The notes below the pieces were generated by a model. That model searched no databases, had not been told where the DNA came from, and saw only the letters and a list, made by a program, of their open reading frames with translations. Positions 16,183-25,614 of a stretch of DNA of 64,000 nucleotides are shown in pieces. Source of the DNA: CAYQMF01 sp964418595 (GTDB taxonomy: Bacteria; Planctomycetota; UBA1135; UBA2386); the NCBI GenBank assembly GCA_964418595.1, contig CAYQMF010000017.1, positions 6,164-70,163 of the forward strand. The letters run 5' to 3'. The number at the start of each line of letters is the position of its first letter. The stretch's first letter is position 1. Position numbers and translations under genes: made by a program.

Positions 16183-18683
16183 GCAGCGGGGAGACGAGGC
16201 TCGAGCGCGCCATGCAGGTATGGCTGCGCTACCGGTCCGGTGCGGGCGGCGACCGCGCGACTTTGCTGTCGACGCATCCCGACCTCGCCGACCTGCTCGC
16301 GGCGATGTTCGAGGACGAGAGCACGGAGGACACGCCAGCCGCGTCGGAGCGCACACTCGGCGACTTCCGCATCCTGCGCGAGGTCGGGCGCGGCGGGATG
16401 GGGATCGTGTACGAGGCGCGCCAGCTCTCCCTCGACCGGCGCGTGGCGTTGAAGGTGCTGCCCCAGGAGGTCACCGGCAGCCCGACCACGCTCGCCCGCT
16501 TCCGCCGTGAGGCCCTCACGCTCGCCCGTCTCGATCACCCGCACGTGGTCGGGATCCACGACGTCGGCGAGACGGATGGCGTGCACTGGCTGGCGATGGA
16601 GTTCGTCGAGGGTCGGTCCCTGCAGCATCGTCTCGAGTTCCTGCAGGCGAACGGTCACCGCGATGGAACCCTGCGCGAACTGGTGGCGGTGGTCGCGGAC
16701 GTCGCCGATGCGCTGCACCACGCCCACGCCGCCGGGGTGGTCCACCGCGACGTGAAGCCTTCGAACATCCTGCTGCGCGACACGGGGGGCGCGGTGCTCA
16801 CCGACTTCGGGCTGGCGCGCGACGCGAGTTCGCCCAGTGTCACGGCGCTCGGCGCGGTCGCCGGCACACCCCACTACATGTCGCCGGAGCAAGTGGCTGG
16901 TCGAGGCAGCGACCTCGACGCGCGCAGCGACGTGTTCTCGCTCGGCGCGACGCTCTACGAGTGCCTCACCCTGCGGCAACCGTTCGCCGGCGCCACCATC
17001 GAGCAGATCCTGCACCGCATCGTCCACCGCGATCCGATCGACCCGCGCCGCTACACGCCGGCGATGCCGGCCGACCTCGCCGCCATCGTCCTCAAGGCTC
17101 TCGAGAAACGGCCCGCCGACCGCTACCCGACCGCGCGCTTGTTCGCCGACGATCTGCGCGCGTTCCTGGCCATGCGCCCGGTGCGCGCGCGCCCGCTGTC
17201 CCGGGTCACCCGTGCCCGGCGTTGGGTGCGGCGCGAGCCGCTGCGAGCCGCGCTCGCCGCGACGATCGTGATCGTGGGCGCGCTCGCCGTCGTGCTGCTG
17301 CTGCGCCTTCCCGACATCCGCGCCGGCGTGGGAGCGCAGCGTGAACGCGAGTACGAGGACGCGATCGTCGCCGGCTTCATCGCGCGCACGAACAACGACA
17401 GGGCCGACGCCTACGCGTCGTTCGCACTCGCTCGCGCCCGCGAGCCGGCGCGGATCGAAGGCGTCATCGCGCAATGCCTGGCCGTCAGGCAGTTCGAAGG
17501 GGCGGACCAGGCGCTGGCCGCACTGGAGCGGACCGCACCGAACAGCCAGGACCCGGACGTGCTCCGCGTGCGGGCCACGCTTCTTCGCGACGCGGGGCGC
17601 GCCGTGGATGCCGATGCGATCGAAGCGAGCCTGCCGGCGCCGAGCACTCCCATCGGCTTGTGGGTCGCGTCGTGCAGCGCTGCGACCAGCGAGGACCCGG
17701 TCGTGCGGACGAACGCACTGCGCGACGCCTCGCTCGCGGTGCGCATCGCGCGCGCACCCCGCATCCTCCTGCACGTGCAGTGGGCCGCTTCCGCGTTCGC
17801 GGCCAAGGACGCGGCGGCGTGTCGCGAGGCCGCGCGCGCGCTGCTCTGGCTCTGGCCGGAACATCCGCGTGCCCTGCTCCTCGCCGGCGTCTGCCTCAAG
17901 CCAGACGACCCGACGCGGGCCATCGAGCTCTTCGAGAAGGCCTTCCGCAACGGACTCGATGATCGCTACGGGCACTACAACCTGGCCGCGGCCCTGGTGG
18001 CGGCCGGGCGCATGGAGGAGGCCACCGCACCGCTGCGCGCCGCCTGCGCAGCCAATCCGGACCACGAGCTGTTCCGGGTGCAGTTGATCGACCATCTCGC
18101 CAGGCTCGGGGACGAGGCCGGCCAGCGCGCGGAGTGCGAGAAGTGGTTCGCGCAGGCACCCGACAACCTCACCGCATGCCGCATGCTGTCCCAGGCGCTG
18201 TCGGCCGGCGCCGATCTGCCGCGCGCCCTCGAACTGAACGGACGCGTCATCGCCGGCCGCCCGAACGATGCCGAGGCGCAGTACGACCGTGCCGTGATCC
18301 TCGACGAAGCGCGCGACCTGACGGCCGCCAAGGCCCAACTGCACAAGGTCATCGCCCTCGCACCCGGCCTGGACCGCGCCCATCGCCGCCTGCTCGGAGT
18401 CCTGAAGGACCTCGAAGACCCTGCCGGGATGCTCGTCGAGATGGAGCGGTGGGCGACGGTGCGCGCGACCGACGCCGAGGCGTGGGCGACGTTCGCCCGC
18501 GGGGTACTGAGCGTGGAGCGCACGGATCTGTACCCACGCGCCTTGCTGGCGGCAGAGCGGGCCGACTATCTGACCAAGGGCGAGGACGCCGACCACCTCA
18601 CCCTGCGCGCCGACGCCCTGGCCAGGAACGGCGACGACGCGGGCGCCGCGCGCTTCCGCGCCCTCGCGGCGGCTCGCAAGTGA
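16179..18683 (+). CDS. Membrane Ser/Thr protein kinase with TPR-like repeats
   Basis: 834 residues from GTG 16179, overlapping the sigma stop. The kinase domain (~60-332) is complete: Gly-rich loop VGRGGMGIVYEA, ATP-binding K92 (VALKVLP), HRDVKPSN with D191, DFG with D209, and the P+1 loop GTPHYMSPEQV. One membrane helix (~356-376, ALAATIVIVGALAVVLLL) puts the C-terminal half outside the cytoplasm. That half is made of TPR-like helical pairs (YGHYNLAAALVAAGRMEEAT, AEAQYDRAVILDEARDLTAA). The layout is that of the PknB-like kinases common in planctomycetes. The sensor ligand is unknown. The sigma factor is the obvious candidate target. Confidence 0.92.
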   Translation: MSSGETRLERAMQVWLRYRSGAGGDRATLLSTHPDLADLLAAMFEDESTEDTPAASERTLGDFRILREVGRGGMGIVYEARQLSLDRRVALKVLPQEVTGSPTTLARFRREALTLARLDHPHVVGIHDVGETDGVHWLAMEFVEGRSLQHRLEFLQANGHRDGTLRELVAVVADVADALHHAHAAGVVHRDVKPSNILLRDTGGAVLTDFGLARDASSPSVTALGAVAGTPHYMSPEQVAGRGSDLDARSDVFSLGATLYECLTLRQPFAGATIEQILHRIVHRDPIDPRRYTPAMPADLAAIVLKALEKRPADRYPTARLFADDLRAFLAMRPVRARPLSRVTRARRWVRREPLRAALAATIVIVGALAVVLLLRLPDIRAGVGAQREREYEDAIVAGFIARTNNDRADAYASFALARAREPARIEGVIAQCLAVRQFEGADQALAALERTAPNSQDPDVLRVRATLLRDAGRAVDADAIEASLPAPSTPIGLWVASCSAATSEDPVVRTNALRDASLAVRIARAPRILLHVQWAASAFAAKDAAACREAARALLWLWPEHPRALLLAGVCLKPDDPTRAIELFEKAFRNGLDDRYGHYNLAAALVAAGRMEEATAPLRAACAANPDHELFRVQLIDHLARLGDEAGQRAECEKWFAQAPDNLTACRMLSQALSAGADLPRALELNGRVIAGRPNDAEAQYDRAVILDEARDLTAAKAQLHKVIALAPGLDRAHRRLLGVLKDLEDPAGMLVEMERWATVRATDAEAWATFARGVLSVERTDLYPRALLAAERADYLTKGEDADHLTLRADALARNGDDAGAARFRALAAARK

Positions 18684-18692
18684 GCGCGGCGC

Positions 18693-19259
18693 TCAACGCG
18701 CCAGCTTGATCGTCGGCGGCGGCTCGGCACCCGCCGGCACGAAGCGCAGCGAGATGGAGTTCACGCAGTGCCGCGTGTCCTTGCGCGTGAAGCCCTCGCC
18801 CTCGAACACGTGGCCGAGGTGCCCTTTGCAGTTGGCGCACACGATCTCGACGCGGTAGCCGTCGGCGTCGACGTGTCGCTCGACGCGGCCTTGGATCTCG
18901 TCGTCGAAGCTCGGCCAGCCGCAGTGACTCTCGAACTTGTCGCCGCTGCGGTAGAGCGCCGCGTTGCACTGCCGGCAGATGTAGGTGCCGCTGGCCTTGT
19001 GGCTCGTGAACTCGCCGACGCCCGGCGGCTCCGTGCCCTTGCGCAGGATCACCCGCGCCTCCGCGGGGGTCAGGGGGTTGTAGGCGTCGGGCATGGGTTG
19101 CGGGGTCTTCTCGGGCATCGTGACCTCATGCGCCGACGGGGGCGGCGTGTTCTTCGTCGCAGGGGGTTCGCTCACCGCGGTCGTCGGCGTGGCATCGGCC
19201 GTGCCGCAGCCTTGGGCCAGCAGGAGGAGCAGGAGAGCGGCGGTGGTGAGTCTCGGCAT
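18693..19259 (-). CDS. msrB: Peptide-methionine (R)-S-oxide reductase, lipoprotein form
   Basis: 188 residues from ATG 19259. The start is a lipoprotein signal (MPRLTTAALLLLLLAQGC, lipobox AQGC), so this MsrB is exported and tethered. The core has the structural zinc pairs CRQC and CANC, the substrate loop FESHCGWPSF, GHLGHVF, and the catalytic RHCVNSISLRF. It repairs methionine-R-sulfoxide in proteins. The catalytic position is Cys, not Sec. A Pro/Thr-rich linker (~20-60) separates the lipid anchor from the enzyme. It is convergent with the kinase gene 9 bases away. Confidence 0.93.
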   Translation of the reverse strand: MPRLTTAALLLLLLAQGCGTADATPTTAVSEPPATKNTPPPSAHEVTMPEKTPQPMPDAYNPLTPAEARVILRKGTEPPGVGEFTSHKASGTYICRQCNAALYRSGDKFESHCGWPSFDDEIQGRVERHVDADGYRVEIVCANCKGHLGHVFEGEGFTRKDTRHCVNSISLRFVPAGAEPPPTIKLAR

Positions 19260-19314
19260 GACGTCGGTTCGATGGATCGAGCGCCATGCTACGACGCCCC
19301 CTCGCGCCGGTGCC

Positions 19315-20130
19315 CTACTCCTGGCCTGGCCGGTAGGGACGCTGCTCGGCCGGCAGATGAAACTCGGCGAGGCTGGCCGGCATCCGCACCCAGCACCCGA
19401 GGAACTGGGCCTGCTCCGGCCGCAACGCGGCGAGGTCGGCGGCGGACAGCATGCGCGGGTAGTCGAAGAGCTGGCGCATGTAGGCCCGGCACGCGTGCAG
19501 CGAGAGCGCGAGCCGCCATGCCGCCGTGGCATTGCTGCCCCCGCGGTGCACGATGCGGGCGTCGAAGAACACGGCGTCACCCTGGCGCAGGCTCGGCGAC
19601 ACCATCGCCGCGCCGAACTCCTTCTCCGTCGGCATCGACGTGCCCTGGTGCGAGCGCGGCAGCATCTGCACTGCGCCGTTGCGCGTGTCCATGTCCTCGA
19701 GGGCGACGAAGAGACCGAGGTTGGTGGGATAGCCGGGGATGCACCGCGACGCCGGCACGTCGCGGTGCAGTTCGGTGGCGTAGGTCTGGCCCGCGGCCGG
19801 CGGCACCGCCGACAGGCAATGGTGGTGCACGATGCAGCCGTGCCCGAGCACGCGCCGGAAGAGCGCGAGGTGCAAGGGTCGCGCCATGTGCTCGAGGAAG
19901 AGACGGCTGCGCGTCATCAGCGCGTACACGACACCGGGATGGCGGGTGCCGGCGGCGAGGTCTTCGTGCAGCAGGCGCTCGCCCTCCGCGCGCAACGCCG
20001 CAGCGACGTCGCGCCGTTCGCAGCTGCGCAGCACGACGGCCCCCGTCGTCGCGACGTGACCGGCGATCGCATCGAGTTCGCCGGCCCCGAGTTCGCCGCG
20101 GGTCACCGTCAGTTCGGGCAGCGCATGCAT
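19315..20130 (-). CDS. Phytanoyl-CoA dioxygenase (PhyH) family oxygenase
   Basis: 271 residues. A Fe(II)/2-oxoglutarate oxygenase fold is supported by the facial triad H122-x-D124 (TELHRDVPA) and the distal H195 (ARIVHRGG), with Arg in AAWRLAL likely holding 2-oxoglutarate. PhyH enzymes hydroxylate lipids, small metabolites or sugar chains in the cytoplasm. It is divergent from a sugar epimerase and near glycosyltransferases, so a role in a cell-surface molecule is possible but unproven. Confidence 0.85.
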   Translation of the reverse strand: MHALPELTVTRGELGAGELDAIAGHVATTGAVVLRSCERRDVAAALRAEGERLLHEDLAAGTRHPGVVYALMTRSRLFLEHMARPLHLALFRRVLGHGCIVHHHCLSAVPPAAGQTYATELHRDVPASRCIPGYPTNLGLFVALEDMDTRNGAVQMLPRSHQGTSMPTEKEFGAAMVSPSLRQGDAVFFDARIVHRGGSNATAAWRLALSLHACRAYMRQLFDYPRMLSAADLAALRPEQAQFLGCWVRMPASLAEFHLPAEQRPYRPGQE

Positions 20131-20206
20131 GGGAAGGGCATCCGATCGGCGGCCACGCCGCTGTCAAGCTCTGGCGCCCGGCGCGCCGATCGATGACCAT
20201 CGCCCC

Positions 20207-21133
20207 GTGCCGTCCCTCGCCCTCGGAATCACCGGTGCTGCCGGCTTCATCGGCCGTGCCGTCGTCGCGCAGGCAGCGCTTGCCGGGCACCGCACGCTCG
20301 CGCTCGCACGCGGCGCGACCACCTGGCCAGCCGGGGTCGTCGGCCAGCGTCTGACCCTGCCCCAGGACCTCGCGGGCTGGCGGCCACCCTTCGCCCTCGA
20401 CGGCGTGATCCACCTGGCCTGTGACAGCTCCGTACGGCAGGACTTCACCACGGCGATCGCCACGCACGTGCATGCGACGCGCGCGCTGCTCGAGCGCTGC
20501 GCTGGACTCGGCGTGCGACGCCTCGTGTACGTCTCGTCGGTCGCGGTGTTCGGCACCGTGCACGCCCGCGCGGGCCAACCCACCGTGGTCTCCGAGGCGC
20601 ATGCCCGCCGCCCCGTGTCCGACTACGGCCTCGGCAAGCTCCTCGCGGAGGAGATGGCGGCGGCGACCGCGGCCCGCCTCGGGATCGAGCTGGTCATCGC
20701 CCGCCCCGGCTCTGTGTACGGCCCCGGCATGCACGAGGATTCGATCCTGCCGCGCTTCCTGGCCCAGGCCCGGGCCGGCGGCGAACTCGCCGTCTTCGGC
20801 GACGGCACCCGCACCCAGGACTTCGTGCACGTCGACGACGTGGCCACGGCCCTGCTCGCCGGCTGCACGTGTCCGCCTCCGGCGACCTTCAACCTGGGAT
20901 CGGGCGAAGGCACGAGCCTCCTGGCGCTGGCGGAGGCCATCCGCCACGGCACGGGCAGCACCGCCACCATCACCCTGCACCGCGACCGGCCCGACGACGG
21001 ACTGAGCATGGTCCTCGACATCGCCGCCGCGCGCGCCGCGTTCGGCTACGCGCCACGCCCCCTCGCCGTCGGCCTCAGGACGATGGTGGCCGCGCGTGGA
21101 TCCGACGCACGATCGCCGTCGGGCGGTGCTTGA
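20207..21133 (+). CDS. NAD-dependent epimerase/dehydratase (extended SDR)
   Basis: 308 residues from GTG 20207, placed right before the Rossmann motif GITGAAGFIGRAV (the upstream in-frame ATG would add 26 non-conserved residues). Catalytic residues are S110/S111 (VYVSSVAVFG), Y140 and K144 (SDYGLGK). DFVHVDDVATALL and FNLGSGEGTSL are typical of UDP-glucose 4-epimerase-like enzymes. It probably changes a nucleotide sugar; the sugar cannot be told. Its 3' end overlaps the convergent GT2 gene by 59 bases. Confidence 0.9.
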   Translation: MPSLALGITGAAGFIGRAVVAQAALAGHRTLALARGATTWPAGVVGQRLTLPQDLAGWRPPFALDGVIHLACDSSVRQDFTTAIATHVHATRALLERCAGLGVRRLVYVSSVAVFGTVHARAGQPTVVSEAHARRPVSDYGLGKLLAEEMAAATAARLGIELVIARPGSVYGPGMHEDSILPRFLAQARAGGELAVFGDGTRTQDFVHVDDVATALLAGCTCPPPATFNLGSGEGTSLLALAEAIRHGTGSTATITLHRDRPDDGLSMVLDIAAARAAFGYAPRPLAVGLRTMVAARGSDARSPSGGA

Positions 21134-22007
21134 CCTCTGTGTAGATGCGCGACACGTAGGCGCCGAGCACGCCGATCGCCATGAGGATGACGCCGGCGAG
21201 GAACCAGACCGACGCCATGATCGACGTCCAGCCCTCGAGCACTTCGGCGCCGAGCAGCACGCGGGCCACCAGCCACGCCGTGTAGACGAAGGCGATGCCG
21301 GCGATCGCGAAGCCGGCGAAGAAGGAGATCTTCAGCGGCACGGTCGAGAACGACGTGATCGAAGCGACGAACAGGCGCACCTTGCGCGCCAGGGTGTAGG
21401 TCGACTCGCCTTTCGCGGTCTTGGCGACGGGGTGCGGGACCTGGCGGAACCCCACCAGCTCGAACAGCCCGACGAGGAAGAGGTCCTGCTCGCGCAGTTG
21501 CGCGATCGCGTCGACGTAGGCGCGGTTCATGAGGCGCAGGTGCAGCGAGTTGGGCGGCAGTCGCGTCTTCGACAGCAGGTTGAACAGGAAGTCGAAGGCG
21601 CCGCCCGACAGCCGGTCGAACAGCCGACCGCGGCGCTGCGGCTGCACGCCGTACACCACGTCGAGGTCGGGGTCGGCGTCCATGCGCGCCCAGAACCCGG
21701 CCAGCGCCTCCGGCGGCTCCTCCAGATCGCAGTCGATGAGCAGCACGCGCGCGCCGCGCGCGTGGCGGAGGCCGGCGTGCATCGCCTGGTGATGGCCGAA
21801 GTTGCGGGACAGCTCGACGATCCGCACGCGCTCGTCGCCGGCCAGGATCTCGCGCGCGACCGCGAGCGAGTCGGCCGGACAGCCATCGTCGACCATCACG
21901 ATCTCGTAGTGCGCCGTCAGCGCGTCGGCGCAGCGCGTGACACGGGCGTGGAACTCGCGCAGCCACGGGCCGGAGCGATACAGGGTGGTGACGATCGACA
22001 GATCCAT
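21075..22007 (-). CDS. Family 2 glycosyltransferase with two C-terminal membrane helices
   Basis: 310 residues from ATG 22007. It has the GT-A fold: MDLSIVTTLYRSGPWL, VMVDDGCPADSL, SRNFGHHQAMHAGL, and the acidic LLIDCDLEEPPEAL. The C-terminal third has two hydrophobic helices (SFFAGFAIAGIAFVYTAWLV and SVWFLAGVILMAIGVLG), as in polyprenyl-phosphate sugar transferases of the DPM1/ArnC/GtrB kind. It likely loads a sugar onto a polyprenyl-phosphate carrier. The flippase-like and GT-C genes at 23.5-25.6 kb could be partners. Confidence 0.92.
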   Translation of the reverse strand: MDLSIVTTLYRSGPWLREFHARVTRCADALTAHYEIVMVDDGCPADSLAVAREILAGDERVRIVELSRNFGHHQAMHAGLRHARGARVLLIDCDLEEPPEALAGFWARMDADPDLDVVYGVQPQRRGRLFDRLSGGAFDFLFNLLSKTRLPPNSLHLRLMNRAYVDAIAQLREQDLFLVGLFELVGFRQVPHPVAKTAKGESTYTLARKVRLFVASITSFSTVPLKISFFAGFAIAGIAFVYTAWLVARVLLGAEVLEGWTSIMASVWFLAGVILMAIGVLGAYVSRIYTEVKHRPTAIVRRIHARPPSS

Positions 22008-22044
22008 GGGCTGCAAGGGTCGCGAATTGTCGCGGCGCGTGCAA

Positions 22045-22072
22045 ACTTGGCGAGGCTCGCGATTCGCCAAGT
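22045..22072. repeat. Inverted repeat in the GT2 leader
   Basis: ACTTGGCGA (22045-22053) and TCGCCAAGT (22064-22072) form a perfect 9-bp dyad around 10 bases, 38 bases upstream of the GT2 start. It could be an operator or a terminator hairpin of the upstream ATP-grasp gene. A second, GC-only dyad (GCGGCC/GGCCGC at 22178-22183 and 22187-22192) follows the ATP-grasp stop. Confidence 0.4.
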
Positions 22073-22199
22073 CCGCTGATTTCGCCACGCCCGAGCGGCC
22101 CTGGAAGCCCCAAACAACATCATCGCCGGCGGCCCCTTCTGGTCGTCACGCCAGCGACGACATCGACCCCTTGGGTTGCGGCCGCCGGCCGCGATGCGC

Positions 22200-23426
22200 T
22201 CACTCGGCGACGATCTGCACCTGCCGGTGGAGATCGGTCATCGCCGCGAGCATGTCGGTCTCGGCGTCGAACCCGAAGAGGAAGAAGCCGACCTCCAGCG
22301 CCGCCGGGGAGAAGACCATCCCGTCGACGAACGGTACCTCTTCCTGTCCGGCGAGCTGGATCGAGTGTGCCGTGACGCGCCCGGCGAGACCTTCGCCCAG
22401 GCTCAGCCGGTGCGGAGCCGCGACGTGGCGCAGGCCCCGACTCGCCAGGAGATCGATGAGGTTGAGCGACGCGCTGGGCCGCGTCACGCCGTTGCCGCGC
22501 AGCACCACGGGCTCGCCGAGCGCGTCCTGCACCACGGCGCCGGCGAGGTCGATGCCGGTGCTCACCTGGATCAGCCACGGGATGTGGTTGCCACCGCAGC
22601 GCGGGCCGATCTCGATCACGCGCACCTCCCCGCGCCCCGTGAGCAGGATGTCGAAGTTGAGCGCGCCCCGGCGCATGCCCAGGCGATCGAGGTAGGCCTG
22701 GACCTCGCGGTGGACCGCGGCGAGCGTGGCGACGTCGAACGCGGGCGGCGTCGACTCCCCCACCGGCGCACACGGGTCGCCCGCGGCGCAGAAGTGCTCG
22801 TTCACGAAGGCGCGGAACACGAGCTGGCCGTCGACCACGAACCCGTCGCCGGTGAGCTGACAGCCCTGCCGCGGGATGAACTCCTCGACGATCACGCGGG
22901 CCTGCCGGCTGTGCGCGGCAGCGAACGGGAGCCGATCCGCGAGCCGCGCCGGATCCTGAAGGAGGCTCACCCCCTTGCTGCCGGAAGAGTCGACGGGCTT
23001 GACCACGACGGGAAAGCGCAGCGCCAGCGCAGCGGTGTGCAGCGCTGCGAGGTCGCCGCCGTGTGCGAATGCGGGATGGGCGAGGCCGTGCGCGCGCTGG
23101 AACTCGCGGAAGCGGGCCTTGTCGCACAGGGTCTCGACCGCCTCGACCGGATTGCCCGGCAGCCCCAGGGCATGGGCCGTGCGCGCGGCCACCGGCGCGG
23201 ACACGTCCGACGCATAGGCCACGATGCCATCGATCGCCTCGTGCCGTGCCAGCGCGAGCACCGCCTCGGCATCGACCGTGCTCACGTCGTAGCTCCTGTG
23301 CGCCAGCGCGTGCCCAGGGTTGCCTGGCCGGTTGTCGGTGGTGAGCACCGTGTGCCCGGCGGCCCGCGCCCAGACGATGGGCGGCAACTGGAACCACGAG
23401 GCTCCGAGGAAGAGGACCTTCGACAT
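22200..23426 (-). CDS. ATP-grasp ligase of unknown substrate
   Basis: 408 residues with a full ATP-grasp architecture. The N-terminal pre-ATP-grasp region is MSKVLFLGASWFQLPPIVWA. The ATP-binding centre contains RFPVVVKPVDSSGSKGVSL and VIVEEFIPRQGCQLTG. The Mg-binding end is RGEVRVIEIGPRCGGNHIP. The E-x-x-P-R-x-G-G type ending is shared with amino-acid/peptide ligases such as carnosine-synthase-like and BacD-like enzymes. It probably joins a carboxylate to an amine at the cost of ATP. Nearby genes make surface sugars, so it might decorate one of them. It is separated by 192 bases from the GT2 gene. Confidence 0.85.
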   Translation of the reverse strand: MSKVLFLGASWFQLPPIVWARAAGHTVLTTDNRPGNPGHALAHRSYDVSTVDAEAVLALARHEAIDGIVAYASDVSAPVAARTAHALGLPGNPVEAVETLCDKARFREFQRAHGLAHPAFAHGGDLAALHTAALALRFPVVVKPVDSSGSKGVSLLQDPARLADRLPFAAAHSRQARVIVEEFIPRQGCQLTGDGFVVDGQLVFRAFVNEHFCAAGDPCAPVGESTPPAFDVATLAAVHREVQAYLDRLGMRRGALNFDILLTGRGEVRVIEIGPRCGGNHIPWLIQVSTGIDLAGAVVQDALGEPVVLRGNGVTRPSASLNLIDLLASRGLRHVAAPHRLSLGEGLAGRVTAHSIQLAGQEEVPFVDGMVFSPAALEVGFFLFGFDAETDMLAAMTDLHRQVQIVAE

Positions 23427-23527
23427 GACTCGGCGAGAAGGCTACCGCGATCTGCAACGTGGGGGCGCGGACTCACTCGCCGTCCCGATCGCGGATGCGA
23501 GTCTCGCGGTGAAGGGCCGCGCGCGCA

Positions 23528-24481
23528 ATGATGTCGCGCCGTATGACCGGCCGCTCCGCCGTTGCCATCCGCGCGATCCTCCTCGCGCTCGGCGTCGCGC
23601 TGCTGGCATGGCTGCTTGCGGGCTTCGACTGGCACGCCGTCGCCACCCGCCTCACGCGACCCGATCCGGGGCCTGCGCTGCTCGTCGTCGGCGCCAGCCT
23701 CGCGTACCTGTGGGTCCGTTCGTGCCGGTGGTTCCTGCTCGTGGGGGCGCAGGCGCGGCGCGTTGGGTTCTGGCCGTTGCACGCGTCGACGGCGCTCGGG
23801 ATCGGACTTGGCAACTTCGCGCCGCTGCAAGCTGGCGAGTACCTCAAGGTGGAGTGGCTGGCCCGTCGCACCGGCGTCTCGCGCGTCGAACTGGCCGGAG
23901 CGTTCGTGGTGGAGCGCATCCTCGACGTCCTGGGCCTCGGCGTCCTTCTGGTCGCGGGCGCCGGCGTGTTCCTGGGCAGCGGTCGGATCGCGCCGTGGGT
24001 GTGGGCCGTGCTCGGTGGCCTCACGTCGGGTGGCATCGTCCTCGGCCTCGTGCTCCTGCGCCGCAAGACCGGACTCGTCCCGCGGCTGCTCGCGCCCACG
24101 CGCGCGCTGGCGGCTCGCCCCGGGCTCGCCGTCGCCGTAGTCGGCCTCACACTGCTGTCGTGGTTCCTCGTGATCGCGAGCTGGTCGGCACTCGGTCGCA
24201 CCTTCGGCATCGCCCTGGGCCTCGGCCACGCGCTCAGCCTGTGCGCGTCGGTGACCACGCTGCGCATCGCGAGCTGCGTGCCGGCAGGCGTCGGTGTCGA
24301 CGAGGCCGGCGTGGTCGGGTTGATGCCCGTGCTCGGTCATGCGGCGGAGGCCGCTCAGGTCTTCGCCCTCGCCCTGCGCCTGCTCGACCTCCTGCTCGTG
24401 CTGCTCGCGCTGTGTTTCCTCAAGAGCCTGCTCGGACGGAAACACAGCGCCGCCGCGGCGCCCGACCAGGCCAGGCCATGA
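23528..24481 (+). CDS. Flippase-like integral membrane protein (LPG synthase TM/UPF0104 family)
   Basis: 317 residues, mostly hydrophobic, with about eight membrane helices. Family marks are VRSCRWFLLVGAQARR, GLGNFAPLQAGEYLKVEWLA and VVERILDVLGLGVLLV, seen in the membrane domain shared by lysylphosphatidylglycerol synthases and the AglD/UPF0104 group. Such domains flip or help transfer lipid-linked groups. Start choices are ATG 23528, 23531 or 23543; the first is given. The next gene overlaps by ATGA (24478-24481), starting a three-gene coupled operon. Confidence 0.85.
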   Translation: MMSRRMTGRSAVAIRAILLALGVALLAWLLAGFDWHAVATRLTRPDPGPALLVVGASLAYLWVRSCRWFLLVGAQARRVGFWPLHASTALGIGLGNFAPLQAGEYLKVEWLARRTGVSRVELAGAFVVERILDVLGLGVLLVAGAGVFLGSGRIAPWVWAVLGGLTSGGIVLGLVLLRRKTGLVPRLLAPTRALAARPGLAVAVVGLTLLSWFLVIASWSALGRTFGIALGLGHALSLCASVTTLRIASCVPAGVGVDEAGVVGLMPVLGHAAEAAQVFALALRLLDLLLVLLALCFLKSLLGRKHSAAAAPDQARP

Positions 24482-25614
24482 ACGCCGCCCGCGTGGCCCC
24501 CTGGCTCGAGGCCCTCCTGATCGGCGCCATCGTGCTCGGGCTCTTCCATGCGGCAGCGGCGCTCGCCAACCCGGACCTGGCGTGGCGACCGCAGTGGGAC
24601 GAAGGTCACTACGCGACGATCACCGCGTACGGATACGCGTTCGACGGCAGCAACCACCTGCGCGCGAGCGGCGTCGCGTTCTCGCCAGGGTACCCGTCAC
24701 TGTTGCGCGCGGTCCACTGGCTCACCGGCATGCACATCCATCCGGCGCGCCTCGTCCTGTCCGGGACGCTGTTCCTGCTCTCGGCGATGCTCGCCCACGC
24801 GCTCTTTTCGACCGTGTTCACGGGCCGCCGGGAGCAGCGCCGCGCGCTCCTCACCTTCCTGCTGGCGCCGGGTGCGCTCTTCACCATGGTCGGCTACGCA
24901 GAAGCCGCGTACTTGCCGCTGACGCTCGGCTTCTTCCTGGCGCTCGCGCGGCAGCGCCGGCTGCTCGCGTGCGCGTGCGCGGCGCTGGCCTTGAGCGTGC
25001 GGTCGCCCGCGGTCGTCCTGCCGCTCACGCTCTTGGTCGTCACCCTCCTCGAGGCCCTGTCGCACCGGACCGCGGGCGTCGGTCTGCGCCGCCTCGCGCG
25101 TCTGTGCTGCCTCGAGCTGCCGATCTGCGCGCTCGGCGTCTGCGCCACGATCGTCGTGCTGCATTGGCAGGTGGGCAACGGCCTCGCCTTCCTCGACGCG
25201 TACGTGGCGTGGAACAAGGTCGAACCCGCGGTCGCGAGCCTCGTGCCGATGGTGCAGCCGACGGCGATCCTCCCCTACGCCGTCTCCCATCCGAGCCTGT
25301 GGGTCGCGCTGGCCGGCGTGTACCTCACGCCGCTCGTCGTCCTCGCGGGCAGGCTCCACATGCCGTTCACGTTCGTCGTGTACGCGGGCGTGTCCTGGCT
25401 CTTCTTCCTGTGGAACGAGAACCCCTGCCGCCTGCCCTACGGCAACTGGATCCGATGGCTCGCGATGTTGTTCCCCATCGCCGTCGGCTGGGTCGGACTG
25501 ATCTCGGGCGAACGCGCCGCGCGCTGGCGGGTGTTCGAGGTCGGGCTCGTCGTGCAGGTCGCGGTCTTCCTCTGGCTCGCGCATCGCTTCGCGGCGGGAG
25601 AGTGGGTGTCGTGA
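24478..25614 (+). CDS. GT-C type integral membrane glycosyltransferase (PIG-V-like)
   Basis: 378 residues from ATG 24478 with ~8-9 membrane helices. A conserved acidic loop after the first helix, WRPQWDEGHYATITAYGY, and the later AFSPGYPSLLRAVHW match the GT-C fold of PIG-V-like mannosyltransferases, where this loop carries the catalytic Asp. These enzymes use polyprenyl-phosphate sugars as donors on the outer side of the inner membrane, which fits the GT2 enzyme at 21075 that could supply such a donor. Both neighbours overlap it by 4 bases. Confidence 0.8.
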   Translation: MNAARVAPWLEALLIGAIVLGLFHAAAALANPDLAWRPQWDEGHYATITAYGYAFDGSNHLRASGVAFSPGYPSLLRAVHWLTGMHIHPARLVLSGTLFLLSAMLAHALFSTVFTGRREQRRALLTFLLAPGALFTMVGYAEAAYLPLTLGFFLALARQRRLLACACAALALSVRSPAVVLPLTLLVVTLLEALSHRTAGVGLRRLARLCCLELPICALGVCATIVVLHWQVGNGLAFLDAYVAWNKVEPAVASLVPMVQPTAILPYAVSHPSLWVALAGVYLTPLVVLAGRLHMPFTFVVYAGVSWLFFLWNENPCRLPYGNWIRWLAMLFPIAVGWVGLISGERAARWRVFEVGLVVQVAVFLWLAHRFAAGEWVS